64,000 bases of DNA from an uncultured bacterium (GTDB taxonomy: Bacteria > Bacillota > Clostridia > Lachnospirales > Lachnospiraceae): contig CANRWP010000011.1 in the NCBI GenBank assembly GCA_947643595.1, positions 1 through 64,000 on the forward strand, written 5' to 3'. The translations under genes and the position numbers were made by a program. This document shows, in pieces, positions 53,675 through 62,937 of the stretch. Numbering within the stretch: the first letter of the stretch is position 1; each line of letters opens with the position of its first letter. The notes beneath the pieces are model-generated. The model worked only from the letters and a program-made list of their open reading frames with translations, ran no database searches and had not been told where the DNA came from.

Positions 53675-54871
53675 ATGGATAGAGTAAAAGAAATATATTG
53701 CAGAATATATCAGAAGGCGCTTCGGACTGCGCTTCCCTTTTTACCTTACCGGAATCCCAAAATATTGCAAAGTGTGACGGAGATCCCAAGTGTGTTGATC
53801 GAGAAGGGGCTGAAGCGTCCCCTTCTTGTGACGGACCGTTCCATCCGGGAACTGGGGCTGACAAAACGGCTGGAGGAGGTACTGGAGGAGAGTGGGGAGC
53901 CGGCCTTTGTCTATGACGGGACAAAGCAGAATCCCACCACGCAGATGGTGATGGAGGCGCTGAAGATATATCGGGACAATGGATGTGACTGCATCATTTC
54001 TTTTGGGGGCGGTTCGCCCATGGACTGTGCAAAGGGTGTGGGCGCCTGTGTGGCAAGGCCGAAAAAGCCTCTGAAGAGGATGGCCGGGATCCTGAAAATC
54101 GGCAGGAAGCTCCCTCTGCTGATCGCGGTGCCCACGACGGCGGGAACCGGAAGCGAGACTACACTGGCGGCAGTGATCGTGGATGGAGAGACGAGGCACA
54201 AATATGTGATCAATGATTTTCCTCTGATTCCCTCCTATGCGGTATTGGATCCGTCGGTGATCAGTATGCTTCCTTTCTCGATCGCAGCAGCTACCGGTAT
54301 GGACGCGCTGACTCACGCGGTGGAGGCCTACATCGGGCGATCCACCACAAGATATACCAGAGGGGAAGCGAAAAAGGCGGTGCGGGCGGTATTTCACGAT
54401 ATAGAGGACGCGGCGGCCCACAGAAGTCTGCGGGCGGAGAAAGGAATGCTGATCGCGGCCCACAGGGCCGGGCGTGCCTTTACTCGTTCCTATGTGGGCT
54501 ATATTCATGCGGTTTCCCATTCTCTGAGCGGGAAATACAATATGCCCCACGGAAGAACCAACGCGATATTGCTGCCCATCGTTCTGGAAATGTACGGACC
54601 GAAAGTTCATCAAAAGCTGGCGGAACTGGCAGTCTGCGCCGGACTTGGAAAGATGTCGGAGGGGCGGGAGGCGCTGGCGGAAAAATTCATCGCGGCAATC
54701 TATGAGCTGAATGAAAGGCTGGGGATCCCGAGAAGGATAGAGGGAATTTTGGAGGAGGATATCGATGTGCTGGCCGCCTGTGCGGACAGGGAGGCAAACC
54801 CGCTCTATCCGGTTCCAATTCTGTGGGACCGGGAAGAATTGAAAGAAATCTACAGAAAGGCGCGCGGCTGA
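53675..54871 (+). CDS. iron-containing alcohol dehydrogenase
   Basis: A group III NAD(P)-dependent alcohol dehydrogenase of 398 residues. The nucleotide loop is FGGGSPMDCAKG, VPTTAGTGSE follows, and the metal ligands lie in TGMDALTHAVEAY and HAVSHSLSGKYNMPHGRTNAI. It converts an aldehyde and its alcohol. It is immediately followed, after 2 bases, by an aldehyde dehydrogenase, so the two probably process the same short aldehyde. The physiological substrate is not predictable. Confidence 0.9.
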   Translation: MDRVKEIYCRIYQKALRTALPFLPYRNPKILQSVTEIPSVLIEKGLKRPLLVTDRSIRELGLTKRLEEVLEESGEPAFVYDGTKQNPTTQMVMEALKIYRDNGCDCIISFGGGSPMDCAKGVGACVARPKKPLKRMAGILKIGRKLPLLIAVPTTAGTGSETTLAAVIVDGETRHKYVINDFPLIPSYAVLDPSVISMLPFSIAAATGMDALTHAVEAYIGRSTTRYTRGEAKKAVRAVFHDIEDAAAHRSLRAEKGMLIAAHRAGRAFTRSYVGYIHAVSHSLSGKYNMPHGRTNAILLPIVLEMYGPKVHQKLAELAVCAGLGKMSEGREALAEKFIAAIYELNERLGIPRRIEGILEEDIDVLAACADREANPLYPVPILWDREELKEIYRKARG

Positions 54872-54873
54872 CC

Positions 54874-56253
54874 ATGGAAAAGCAGGAGATACAGAAAATT
54901 TTAGACAGGCAGCGGGAGTATTTTGAGACCGGCGCCACCTATCCGGTCAGTGTGAGAAAAGAGGCGCTCCGCAGATTGTACGCCGGGATAGAGGAGCGGG
55001 AAGAGAAACTCTGTGCGGCCCTGAAGAAGGATCTGGGGAAAAGCGGCTCGGAGAGCTATATGTGCGAGATCGGGCTTGTGAAAAGCGAGATCACGTATAT
55101 GCTGCGCCATGTGGGCCGGTTTGCGAGAGAAAAACGGGTGCCCACGCCTCTGGCACAATACGTATCGCGCAGCTTTGAGAAGCCTTCTCCCTATGGCTGC
55201 GTGCTGATCATGAGCCCGTGGAATTATCCTTTTCTCTTGACAATAGAACCTCTGGTGGATGCGGTAGCGGCGGGGAATACGGCGCTGCTGAAGCCGAGCG
55301 CTTATGCGCCGTACACGGCGGAGGCGATGACTGAGTTGATCGAGCACTGCTTTTTGCCGGAGCATGCGGCGGTGGTGAACGGCGGAAGAGAGGAGAACAA
55401 AAGCCTTCTGGAGATGAAGTTCGACTATATTTTCTTTACCGGCGGGAAGACGGTTGGCAGAGAAGTGATGCGCCATGCGGCGGAACATCTGACGCCTGTC
55501 ACCCTGGAACTCGGGGGGAAGAGTCCTTGTATTGTGGACAAAACAGCAAATATTCCGCTGGCGGCAAAGCGGATCGTATTCGGAAAATTCCTGAACTGTG
55601 GACAGACCTGCGTTGCGCCGGATTATATCTACTGCGATGAGACGATAAAACAGAAACTTCTGCAGGAGCTGAAACGGCAGATCACGCTGCAGTACGGTGA
55701 GAAACCGTTGGAAAATGAGAATTATGGAAAAATCATCAACCAAAAACATTTCGATCGCCTGTGTGGATTGATCGATCGGGAGAAAACGGCTGTCGGCGGA
55801 GAGAGCGACAGCGGGACATTGCGGATCGCCCCCACGGTTATGGTTGACATAAATTGGAAAGATGCTGTTATGGGAGAGGAGATTTTCGGCCCCATACTGC
55901 CGGTGCTCACCTACGGCAATCTGGAGGAGGCAGTGCGGAAAATACGCCGGATGCCCAGTCCTCTCGCGCTGTACATCTTTTCTTCCGACAGGAAAAATAT
56001 AAATTATGTAAACTCAAGAGTCTCTTTTGGAGGGGGCTGCGTCAATGACACATTGATCCATCTCGCCACCAGCGCGATGGGATTCGGAGGAGTGGGGGAA
56101 AGCGGAATGGGTTCTTACCATGGAAGACATGGTTTCGACACATTTACCCATAAAAAAAGTATTGTGGATAAAAAAACATTTCTGGATCTTCCCATGCGCT
56201 ACCAGCCCTATAAGGATTGGAAAGACAGGATGATTCGGATGTTTGTAAAATAG
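54874..56253 (+). CDS. aldehyde dehydrogenase, class 3-like
   Basis: A 459-residue NAD(P)-dependent aldehyde dehydrogenase. Asn117 in SPWNYPF, Glu212 in LELGGKSP and the nucleophile Cys246 in NCGQTCVAPDY are all present. Length and the early start of the domain fit the class 3 (ALDH3, coniferyl/fatty aldehyde) branch. The C-terminus (RMFVK) lacks a membrane anchor. ATG 54874 (MEKQEIQKIL) begins 2 bases after the alcohol dehydrogenase stop. Confidence 0.92.
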   Translation: MEKQEIQKILDRQREYFETGATYPVSVRKEALRRLYAGIEEREEKLCAALKKDLGKSGSESYMCEIGLVKSEITYMLRHVGRFAREKRVPTPLAQYVSRSFEKPSPYGCVLIMSPWNYPFLLTIEPLVDAVAAGNTALLKPSAYAPYTAEAMTELIEHCFLPEHAAVVNGGREENKSLLEMKFDYIFFTGGKTVGREVMRHAAEHLTPVTLELGGKSPCIVDKTANIPLAAKRIVFGKFLNCGQTCVAPDYIYCDETIKQKLLQELKRQITLQYGEKPLENENYGKIINQKHFDRLCGLIDREKTAVGGESDSGTLRIAPTVMVDINWKDAVMGEEIFGPILPVLTYGNLEEAVRKIRRMPSPLALYIFSSDRKNINYVNSRVSFGGGCVNDTLIHLATSAMGFGGVGESGMGSYHGRHGFDTFTHKKSIVDKKTFLDLPMRYQPYKDWKDRMIRMFVK

Positions 56254-56266
56254 AAAGGGGACAGAT

Positions 56267-57139
56267 ATGGAACAGTCATACACTATTTTTTCGGATATCT
56301 CGGCGGATATCCCGGCTTCTTACGCGAAAGAAAACGATATCCGCTTTATAGCGATGCAGTATACTCTGGGAGATGAGGACAGAGTGTGCACAGGGATAGA
56401 AGAGGAAGAAGTATTAAAGAGGTTTTACGACGGACAGCGCGGAGGGGATATGACAAGGACATCCCAGATATCACCGCAGATCTACATGGATATTTTCACA
56501 CCCGTGTTGGAAAGCGGAGAGGATATCTTATATCTGTCGCTCTCTAGCGGTCTTTCCAGCACATATCAGTCATCCTGTCTTGCGGCGGAACAGCTGAAAG
56601 AGAGATTTCCGGACAGAAAAATTGTCTGCGTGGATTCCCTGGCGGCTACCGGCGGCATGGGATTGCTTTTGGAGAAAGCGGTTCTGAACCGTGCGAGGGG
56701 GATGAGTGTCACGGAGAGCGGGAGATGGCTGGAGGAAAACAGGCAGCGGGTCTGCCACTGGTTTATGGTGGAGGATCTGATGTATCTAAAGAGAGGCGGA
56801 AGAGTATCTGCCGCTACGGCCGTGGTGGGGGCGGCATTGAATATCAAACCGATTTTGAAGATCGAGGAAGATGGGACCCTGAAAAATTTTGCCAAGACGA
56901 GAGGGGTTAAAAGAGCGCTGGAAGCCCTGTTGGAGCATTATGAGGCAGCCAGCGAAAAAGAGGAGGAGGAGCGAATCTATGTATTGCATGCGGACGCTCC
57001 CGAAAATGCAGACTATCTGGAGGAGCGTGTAAAACAGATAAATCCGCGGTGTAATGTCACTAAAATGATGCTCAGCCCTATTATCGGCGCACATACAGGC
57101 CCCGGCATGTGTGCTGTTGTACATTTTGGAGAGCGCTGA
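56267..57139 (+). CDS. DegV family fatty-acid-binding protein
   Basis: A 290-residue DegV/FakB-like protein. These bind a fatty acid and present it to a fatty-acid kinase. Landmarks are FSDISADIPASYA at the start, TSQISPQIYMDIFTP with the conserved Thr-Ser, LSLSSGLSSTYQSS, and YLKRGGRVSAATAVVGAALNIKPIL. No FakA gene is in the window. An AAAGGGG site precedes the ATG and the stop is 1 base before the precorrin-2 dehydrogenase gene. Confidence 0.92.
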   Translation: MEQSYTIFSDISADIPASYAKENDIRFIAMQYTLGDEDRVCTGIEEEEVLKRFYDGQRGGDMTRTSQISPQIYMDIFTPVLESGEDILYLSLSSGLSSTYQSSCLAAEQLKERFPDRKIVCVDSLAATGGMGLLLEKAVLNRARGMSVTESGRWLEENRQRVCHWFMVEDLMYLKRGGRVSAATAVVGAALNIKPILKIEEDGTLKNFAKTRGVKRALEALLEHYEAASEKEEEERIYVLHADAPENADYLEERVKQINPRCNVTKMMLSPIIGAHTGPGMCAVVHFGER

Positions 57140-57140
57140 T

Positions 57141-57617
57141 ATGAGACAGACGGGCAAGTATTTTCCCCTGTTTGTTTCACTGACAGGGAAACAGGTTTAT
57201 ATTGTCGGTGCGGGGAAGGTAGCCGCAAGGAGGGCAGAGGTACTGCTTTCTTTTGGGGCGAGGCTATTTGTCGTCGCGCCGAAGTGTACGCCGGAACTGT
57301 TGGGGCTGCTCAAAAAGAAGAACGGAGAGAATCTGGTCTATCAGAAAAAAAGTTTTGAGGAGGCTGATCTGATCGGAAAAGATATTGTGTTGGCGGCGAC
57401 GAACGATGAGGAGTTAAACCACAGGATAGCAGTGCTATGCAGGGAAAAGGGGGTGCCTGTCAACAACGCCTCCCGGAAAGAAGATTGTGATTTTTTCTTT
57501 CCGGCCATTTTGCAGGAACAGGGACTCACGATAGGGGTCAGTTCCGGCGGGGGCGACCACAAAAAGGTGGCCAGGGTTTGCGAAAAATTAAGGTGCTTCT
57601 TCGGGATATCCTTTTAA
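57141..57617 (+). CDS. precorrin-2 dehydrogenase / sirohydrochlorin ferrochelatase-like protein
   Basis: A 158-residue protein equivalent to the N-terminal half of CysG. It oxidises precorrin-2 to sirohydrochlorin with NAD. The Rossmann start is FPLFVSLTGKQVYIVGAGKVAARRAEVLL, and NDEELNHRIAVLCREKGVPVNNASRKEDCDFFFPA is the family core. It is short and lacks a clear C-terminal ferrochelatase extension, so iron insertion may be done elsewhere. The start at 57141 has GGAGAG upstream. It completes the route begun by hemA through cobA-hemD, although three unrelated genes separate them. It overlaps the convergent membrane-protein gene by 30 bp. Confidence 0.88.
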   Translation: MRQTGKYFPLFVSLTGKQVYIVGAGKVAARRAEVLLSFGARLFVVAPKCTPELLGLLKKKNGENLVYQKKSFEEADLIGKDIVLAATNDEELNHRIAVLCREKGVPVNNASRKEDCDFFFPAILQEQGLTIGVSSGGGDHKKVARVCEKLRCFFGISF

Positions 57618-59360
57618 AATAAGAAAGGATATCCCGTTTTTTGTGTCCACGGTTTCCACGACTCTCAGACGAACACCGGGATAATTTTCGGCATAGAAAT
57701 TTTCCAGATATTCATAGTTTGTCTCTTCCGTATCCATAAAGACGGCATAGACGGAAGGGTCTTCGCAGAGGGAAAGGGCGGGATCCGTGATGTCCTGTTT
57801 TTCCAGCTTTTTTTCATACCAGGGACTTTTGGCGGCCCATCCGCCCATAAAAAGATAATTGCTGTTTACATAAGATTCATCGCATAGGGCTTCTTCCGTA
57901 AAATAAGCAAAGGAATTGGTGTCCAGATAGTAGAAAGAATCCGGATGCTCTTTGAAGTAATCTTTCATATATCGGAAGGAATCGGAAAATTCCAGAAGAG
58001 CTTTTGCCTCCCCGGAGACGGCATTTGCGTGAGGAATCCCAGAGCGGACACAGGTAAATGCGATGACAAAGATCGATAAGATCCATGCGGCGCGGCTGAG
58101 TTTTTGGCCGGAAAGATCTTCTTTCTTTGTAGTCTGCCATATTTTATATGTGAAAGCAACGGCAAAGAGGACCGCAAGTTCCGCCAGATAAACGGTCTGG
58201 GAGATGCGGACGGGAAGCCTGCCGTAAAAGATCAGATAGGCCCAGATGACCATGCGGGCGGACAGCAGGAAAAAAATATCCCGGAGAGCCCTCCACTTTC
58301 GTGAGAGGAGAGCACATAGGATAAAGAAGAAATAACAGCGGTATACGAGGAGATTCAGCGGTTTATCCGCGTCGGAACGGTGTCTTTCCAGAAAGAAGGT
58401 GATCATTTCCGATGCCTTTTGGGAAAAGCTTCCCATAGAATCATGGCGCTCCTGTTTGGAGATGCTCTCCAGCACTTCCATGCTGTGCCGGTTGATCGCG
58501 GGATCCAGGATCAGACTGTAGCGCCGGGAGGCTCCTTCGTAAGAGGAGCGGCTGATTCCCAGTTCCCGGTATGTCTCCTCATATTTGTCATAGTCTGGGT
58601 AGCCTTCGTAGTCATAGATCGTGGTGCGGGCTTTTGTGTATTCGGTAAAATTGCGCCACACCTCCTGCCGATAGACAGTTTTTTCAAGGACAAGGAGGGA
58701 AGTTGACAAAAGGATAAATATACCCGCGAGATACAGCAGATTTTTTCGCTGCTTTTTCTCTGCATCCAGATATTTGCTCAGAGCGATCATGCCGAAAAAG
58801 GGGAGAAACATAAAAAACACCTGGTTTCGGATGCAAAAAGTGCAGGCGGAAAAAATAAAGAAAAGCAGATGATTTTTTAAGGTCTCCCGAAAGGAGGAGG
58901 AAAGAGGGGCATGGAGAAAAAGAAAGAGCGCGCCGCAGCCTGTCAGGCCGGTCACTATCGTGTATTGCAGCAGGGCGGCACAGGGAAACAGATAGCCGTA
59001 GCTGAAGAGACAGAAGAAACAGATGATAAGCAGACGCTGAAGCAGGTTTTTTCCTGATTGCACAGATAAATACAGCATTACAGTCATGGCGAGCCCAAAC
59101 ATGACGTACAGGGACAGACCGTACCAGGGAAGGGACGGAATCAGTCTGTAGAGAGTGGAGATAAGCAGTCCTGCCGGGTAGGAGATATAGTGCAGACGAC
59201 TCTCCGCCTCTCCGCTCATCTCCCCTGAAGCGATCATCCTCAAAAACAGATCGTCGTTTGTCTGGTAGATAAACGGGGAAAGATAATGGAAGAAGCAAAA
59301 AAGCAAAAAGACGACGAGAGTGCAGACTGCCGCTGCGGCGGTTTTTTTATTCATTTTCAT
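57588..59360 (-). CDS. polytopic membrane protein, paralog A (possible GT-C-like)
   Basis: A 590-residue protein with about ten hydrophobic helices and a large C-terminal exposed domain. It shares with the next gene an N-terminal block (SPFIYQTNDDLFLRMIASGEM, then YISYPAGLLISTLYRL), an unusual central signature (YDYEGYPDYDKYEETYRELGISRSSYEGA) and a C-terminal block (FYYLDTNSFAYFTEEAL, then ENYPGVRLRVVETVD). The family is unknown to me. Topology and the neighbouring GT39-like gene suggest a cell-surface polymer or sugar-transfer role. It overlaps its upstream paralog by 14 bp and is the last gene of a three-gene operon. Confidence 0.72.
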   Translation of the reverse strand: MKMNKKTAAAAVCTLVVFLLFCFFHYLSPFIYQTNDDLFLRMIASGEMSGEAESRLHYISYPAGLLISTLYRLIPSLPWYGLSLYVMFGLAMTVMLYLSVQSGKNLLQRLLIICFFCLFSYGYLFPCAALLQYTIVTGLTGCGALFLFLHAPLSSSFRETLKNHLLFFIFSACTFCIRNQVFFMFLPFFGMIALSKYLDAEKKQRKNLLYLAGIFILLSTSLLVLEKTVYRQEVWRNFTEYTKARTTIYDYEGYPDYDKYEETYRELGISRSSYEGASRRYSLILDPAINRHSMEVLESISKQERHDSMGSFSQKASEMITFFLERHRSDADKPLNLLVYRCYFFFILCALLSRKWRALRDIFFLLSARMVIWAYLIFYGRLPVRISQTVYLAELAVLFAVAFTYKIWQTTKKEDLSGQKLSRAAWILSIFVIAFTCVRSGIPHANAVSGEAKALLEFSDSFRYMKDYFKEHPDSFYYLDTNSFAYFTEEALCDESYVNSNYLFMGGWAAKSPWYEKKLEKQDITDPALSLCEDPSVYAVFMDTEETNYEYLENFYAENYPGVRLRVVETVDTKNGISFLILKGYPEEAP

Positions 59361-61167
59361 CTCTGTAACCCTTTAAAATCAGAAATTGAAGTTCATTGGA
59401 GACATCTACCGTATCTGCAACTTTCAGGGAGACGCCCGGATAGTTTTCGCGATAAAAATCCTCCAGATAATCGAAGCTGATCCCCTCGGTATTCATAAAG
59501 ATGACATAGACATCGGGGGATTCAAAGAGGGCGGAAGCCGGATCGGAAATACCGCTTCTCTCAAATTTGGCATCATACCAGGGACTGTGCGGGATCCAGC
59601 TGCCAAGATAGATAAAATTGTCATATTCCGCCGCGCCGCCCTGCAGGGCATCCTCGGTAAAAGAACCGAACGAGTTCATATCCAGATAGTAAAAATTGTC
59701 CGGATGGGCACGGAAATAGTCTTTTATATCCACAAAAGACTGTGAGAACTGGAGCCGGGAAGAGGCTTCCCAGGCGGCGGCTTTTGCTTTCGGAAAACCG
59801 AAACGGAAGCATACGACAGTGAGGAGAAAGATCGTAAGTGCCCAGAATGCGCTGCACAGGCGCGGCCGCAGAGTCCCATTCACACTGTCACGGGCGGAAA
59901 CTTTGTGCAGGCTCCATATTTTGCCGCCGAAAGCTGTGGCGAGAAGTATGACCAGCTCCGCCAGATAGACAGATTGGGATACTCTCGAGGGGAGTCTGCC
60001 GTAAAAAATCAGATATGTCCATATGACCATCCGCGCGAACCCCAGAAACAGAATATCCCGGAGAACCGTTTTATTTCCGGAGATAAGGCCGCAGAGAAAA
60101 AACAGGATATAGCAACAGTACACCAGAAGATTCAGAGGTCTGTCGGTGTAGGAGAGATGTCTGTCGAGAAAGAAAGCGGACATCTCCCGGATCTTTCCCG
60201 GAAGTTCCGGGAGGGAGAGACGGTGCTCCTTCTCTATGACGGACGCCAGGGTCTCCATGGTTTCCCGGTTGATGCCGGGCTCCAGGGCGATACAGTAATG
60301 ATGGGCGGCGGCCTCATAGGAGGAACGGGTTATCCCGAGAGATCGGTAGGTCTCCTCGTGGGAATCGTAGTCCGGATAGCCCTCGTAATCGTAGATCGTC
60401 TCGCTGGCTTTGGTGTATGCGGAGAAAGTGTGCCAGTCCTGCGGACTGTAGGCCGCTTTCTCGATCAGAAAAAGGGAGCCGATAACGGCTATAAAAATAC
60501 CGGTCAGAGCAAGGAGATTCTTTCTGCGCCTGTTGAGGCAGAAAAGACTCACGGCGGGATCCTTTCCGGCATCCAGATATTTTCCCAATCCGATCATGCC
60601 GATCATGGGGAAGAACATCAGAAAGGCGTTTCCCCGGACGGAGAAGCTGCACGCGGAGAGGAGAAGAAAGACGACGTTGTTTTTCAAAGTTTCCCGGAGA
60701 GAATCGGCGGGGGAGGAGAGCGCAAAGAGAAAGAGCGCTCCGCATCCTGCAACAGCAGTTACGGTAGTGAACTGTAATTCTGCGATATGGAGAAATAAAA
60801 AGCCATAGCTGAAAAGACAGAACAGGACGGTGGTGAGCAGACGCACCGACAGGCTTTTTTCCAGCTTCAGGAGCGAATAGAGCACAATGACCATTGTCAA
60901 AAAAAAGATAGAGCAAAAAAACAGCCCATACCAGGGGAGCTGCGGAAACAGCTTATACAGACCGGAGATAAGAAGGCCCGCGGGATAGGAAATATAGAAG
61001 GAACGGGCGCAGGGAGTTCCGGTCATCTCCCCGGAGAGGATCATTTTCAGGAACGGATCGTCGTTCGTCTGAAAGATGAACGGAGAGAGGCTGCGAAAAT
61101 AGGAGAACAGCAGCGCGATGATGCAGATGGAAAAAATTCCAGTAAACAGGGATCTGTAAGTTTTCAT
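59347..61167 (-). CDS. polytopic membrane protein, paralog B (possible GT-C-like)
   Basis: A 606-residue protein with about ten hydrophobic helices, clearly a tandem duplicate of the downstream gene. The shared landmarks are FQTNDDPFLKMILSGEMTG, YISYPAGLLISGLYKLFPQLPWYGL, the signature YDYEGYPDYDSHEETYRSLGITRSSYEAA near residue 260, and FYYLDMNSFGSFTEDAL followed by ENYPGVSLKVADTVD. Overlaps: 4 bp (ATGA) with the upstream gene and 14 bp with the downstream one. The acidic Asp pair NDD after the first helix resembles the catalytic position of GT-C enzymes, but this is a weak hint. Confidence 0.72.
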   Translation of the reverse strand: MKTYRSLFTGIFSICIIALLFSYFRSLSPFIFQTNDDPFLKMILSGEMTGTPCARSFYISYPAGLLISGLYKLFPQLPWYGLFFCSIFFLTMVIVLYSLLKLEKSLSVRLLTTVLFCLFSYGFLFLHIAELQFTTVTAVAGCGALFLFALSSPADSLRETLKNNVVFLLLSACSFSVRGNAFLMFFPMIGMIGLGKYLDAGKDPAVSLFCLNRRRKNLLALTGIFIAVIGSLFLIEKAAYSPQDWHTFSAYTKASETIYDYEGYPDYDSHEETYRSLGITRSSYEAAAHHYCIALEPGINRETMETLASVIEKEHRLSLPELPGKIREMSAFFLDRHLSYTDRPLNLLVYCCYILFFLCGLISGNKTVLRDILFLGFARMVIWTYLIFYGRLPSRVSQSVYLAELVILLATAFGGKIWSLHKVSARDSVNGTLRPRLCSAFWALTIFLLTVVCFRFGFPKAKAAAWEASSRLQFSQSFVDIKDYFRAHPDNFYYLDMNSFGSFTEDALQGGAAEYDNFIYLGSWIPHSPWYDAKFERSGISDPASALFESPDVYVIFMNTEGISFDYLEDFYRENYPGVSLKVADTVDVSNELQFLILKGYRDENE

Positions 61168-62744
61168 ACGTTCTTTTTTCCTTTCCGGAGTACAGTAAAT
61201 ATGGGAGCGGTCTGATTAAGAAGCCGGCACATTCCGTATCCCCCACAGGGGAGCATAAAGACGGCATAGGGCAGTACATATCTGCCGCTGGCCTCCCAGG
61301 CGAGAAAAAGGAGCGCTCCCCCGAAGGCCGTGAGCGGAAATAAGTAAAGGAAAACGGTATCCTTCTTTTTATCCAGAAAGCAGACGAAGGAGCATATGGC
61401 GCAGAGCAGATAGAGAACCATCTGGTAGTTGGTCATATAGGCTTTCAGGACTCCGTAGAGAGGTCCGGAAAAGCAGCTCTCTATGACGGGAAGCCTCTCA
61501 CCGAAAGGGACAAAGGTGGAATCAAAGACAGACCAGCCGGTGTTGAACCATTGAATGCAGAACTTTTTCCAGAAGAACTGCAGACCGTATCCCGGGTGGG
61601 CGGCAAAGTAGGAGAGCTGCCTTCGATAATCATTCCAGCCGATCTCGGAGGCGGTTTCGGCGTCGTAATCCGCTGCCTCCGTGAATGTCTCGAAATTATA
61701 CCCGCTGTAATGTCCGGGTCCCGCTTCCGTCTCCATAAGCCCCATGGCGAGATAAGTGCTGGCGGGGATACCCGGATTGAGGCGCTGTCCCGACCGTTTG
61801 GCGTAGAGATTTTGCACCATCGGAATGACGCTGAAGGAGAGAGCGAATAGCAGAAGAAAATATACAAGGCAGAGGGCAAGCCTTTTGGAGGAAAGCCTGC
61901 GCCTGTTTTGCAGAAGCCATAACACGAGAATGATGCCCAGGGCGATCATAAAAACGAGAGAATTTTTCCGCACCAGAACGCCGCAGGTCAGGGAAAGCAG
62001 CGCGAGGAAGCCGTGGAGAACTTTTCGGGCGGGGGAGAACTTTGTCTGTCCCTCCAGAGTGAGAAGCAGCATCCATGTTCCGAACAGCAGAAAGGCGAAA
62101 GACGGAATTTCGCCGTAGATATAAGAGCCATACATGATGAAGGGCAGGCAGAAGTCTGTCAGGAGCAGAGTGTAGACCTGCGCGTCCTTTTCCCGAAAAA
62201 TGCGTCCGCAGAGAAAATACTGGGAGACTGTGCAGACGACGAGACAAAGAGCATTGACGCCCTGCAAAATGTGAAAGTTGTCACTTCGAACAATGCGGAA
62301 AATAATTTCGTAAAAAAAAGCCAGTCCCAGTTGAAAGGGGTATACGGAGAAGTAGGAATCCCGGTAGGAGATAGCGCTGAAATCATCAGCGGCAAAACGT
62401 TTGGCGGCGTAGTAGACGGAACCGCAGTCGGAGGCGGGACCGCTCTTGGAGAAATAAGTCCACAGGAGCGACGCGCCGAAGATCCAGAGGCAGCTGAGAA
62501 CCAGCAAAACCCCGGCACCTTTTTCAAAGCGCAGGAATAATTTTCCGATTCCCGTGAGGAGAGCCAGAAAACAGCACAAAAACAAAAGGTTGAGAAGCGG
62601 ATTATCCCAACCGAGCTGAATGACGATCTCATAGGCATTTTCCAGATAGGCAGTTCGGAAAAAAGAGGACACTGCCAGAATGCCGAATAAAACAAGGGAT
62701 GATATCTGTAAAAAACGAATACAGAATGTGTAAAATCTTTGCAT
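61164..62744 (-). CDS. GT39-like membrane glycosyltransferase
   Basis: A 526-residue polytopic protein with about eleven hydrophobic helices. The overall plan resembles GT39/ArnT-like (GT-C fold) transferases: a long loop after the first helices (KSGPASDCGSVYYAAKRFAADDFSAISYRDSYFSVYPFQLGLAFFYE) is the usual place of the catalytic acidic residues. Later loops (SGYNFETFTEAADYD) are extracellular. It would move sugar from a lipid-linked donor to an acceptor outside the membrane. It heads the operon of the two paralogous membrane proteins, with overlapping start and stop codons. Confidence 0.75.
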   Translation of the reverse strand: MQRFYTFCIRFLQISSLVLFGILAVSSFFRTAYLENAYEIVIQLGWDNPLLNLLFLCCFLALLTGIGKLFLRFEKGAGVLLVLSCLWIFGASLLWTYFSKSGPASDCGSVYYAAKRFAADDFSAISYRDSYFSVYPFQLGLAFFYEIIFRIVRSDNFHILQGVNALCLVVCTVSQYFLCGRIFREKDAQVYTLLLTDFCLPFIMYGSYIYGEIPSFAFLLFGTWMLLLTLEGQTKFSPARKVLHGFLALLSLTCGVLVRKNSLVFMIALGIILVLWLLQNRRRLSSKRLALCLVYFLLLFALSFSVIPMVQNLYAKRSGQRLNPGIPASTYLAMGLMETEAGPGHYSGYNFETFTEAADYDAETASEIGWNDYRRQLSYFAAHPGYGLQFFWKKFCIQWFNTGWSVFDSTFVPFGERLPVIESCFSGPLYGVLKAYMTNYQMVLYLLCAICSFVCFLDKKKDTVFLYLFPLTAFGGALLFLAWEASGRYVLPYAVFMLPCGGYGMCRLLNQTAPIFTVLRKGKKNV

Positions 62745-62776
62745 GAAACTGCGCGTCCTTTCCTGATGGCTATTAT

Positions 62777-62804
62777 ATCATATAAAGAGGGAGAAAGCAG
62801 TAAA
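62777..62804 (-). promoter_or_regulatory. possible promoter of the membrane-protein operon
   Basis: On the minus strand TTTACT (62804-62799), a 16-base spacer and TATGAT (62782-62777), about 33 bases before the start. A TATAAT lies 5 bases further on. Confidence 0.45.
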
Positions 62805-62832
62805 TTTTTTCCCGAAATATGGAAAAGAGGGG

Positions 62833-62859
62833 TAATGTATTTACAAAAGCTGCCGATAT
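62833..62859 (+). promoter_or_regulatory. sigma-28 (SigD/FliA)-type promoter
   Basis: TAAT (62833-62836), exactly 15 bases, then GCCGATAT (62852-62859). The sigma-D consensus in Firmicutes is TAAA-N15-GCCGATAT, so only one position differs. It is 79 bases before the DUF6033 gene. A TATAAT also occurs 3' of it (overlapping), but has no -35 box. Confidence 0.7.
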
Positions 62860-62871
62860 AATAATTGAAAA

Positions 62872-62895
62872 CCTGTCATGGCTGGAAATGACAGG
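62872..62895 (+). promoter_or_regulatory. 5'-leader hairpin of the DUF6033 gene
   Basis: CCTGTCAT (62872-62879) and ATGACAGG (62888-62895) are perfect complements around an 8-base loop. It could stabilise the mRNA or be a protein-binding site. Confidence 0.55.
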
Positions 62896-62937
62896 AGTAA
62901 ACGGATTTACAATGAATGAGCTACGGAGGGCGAAGAA

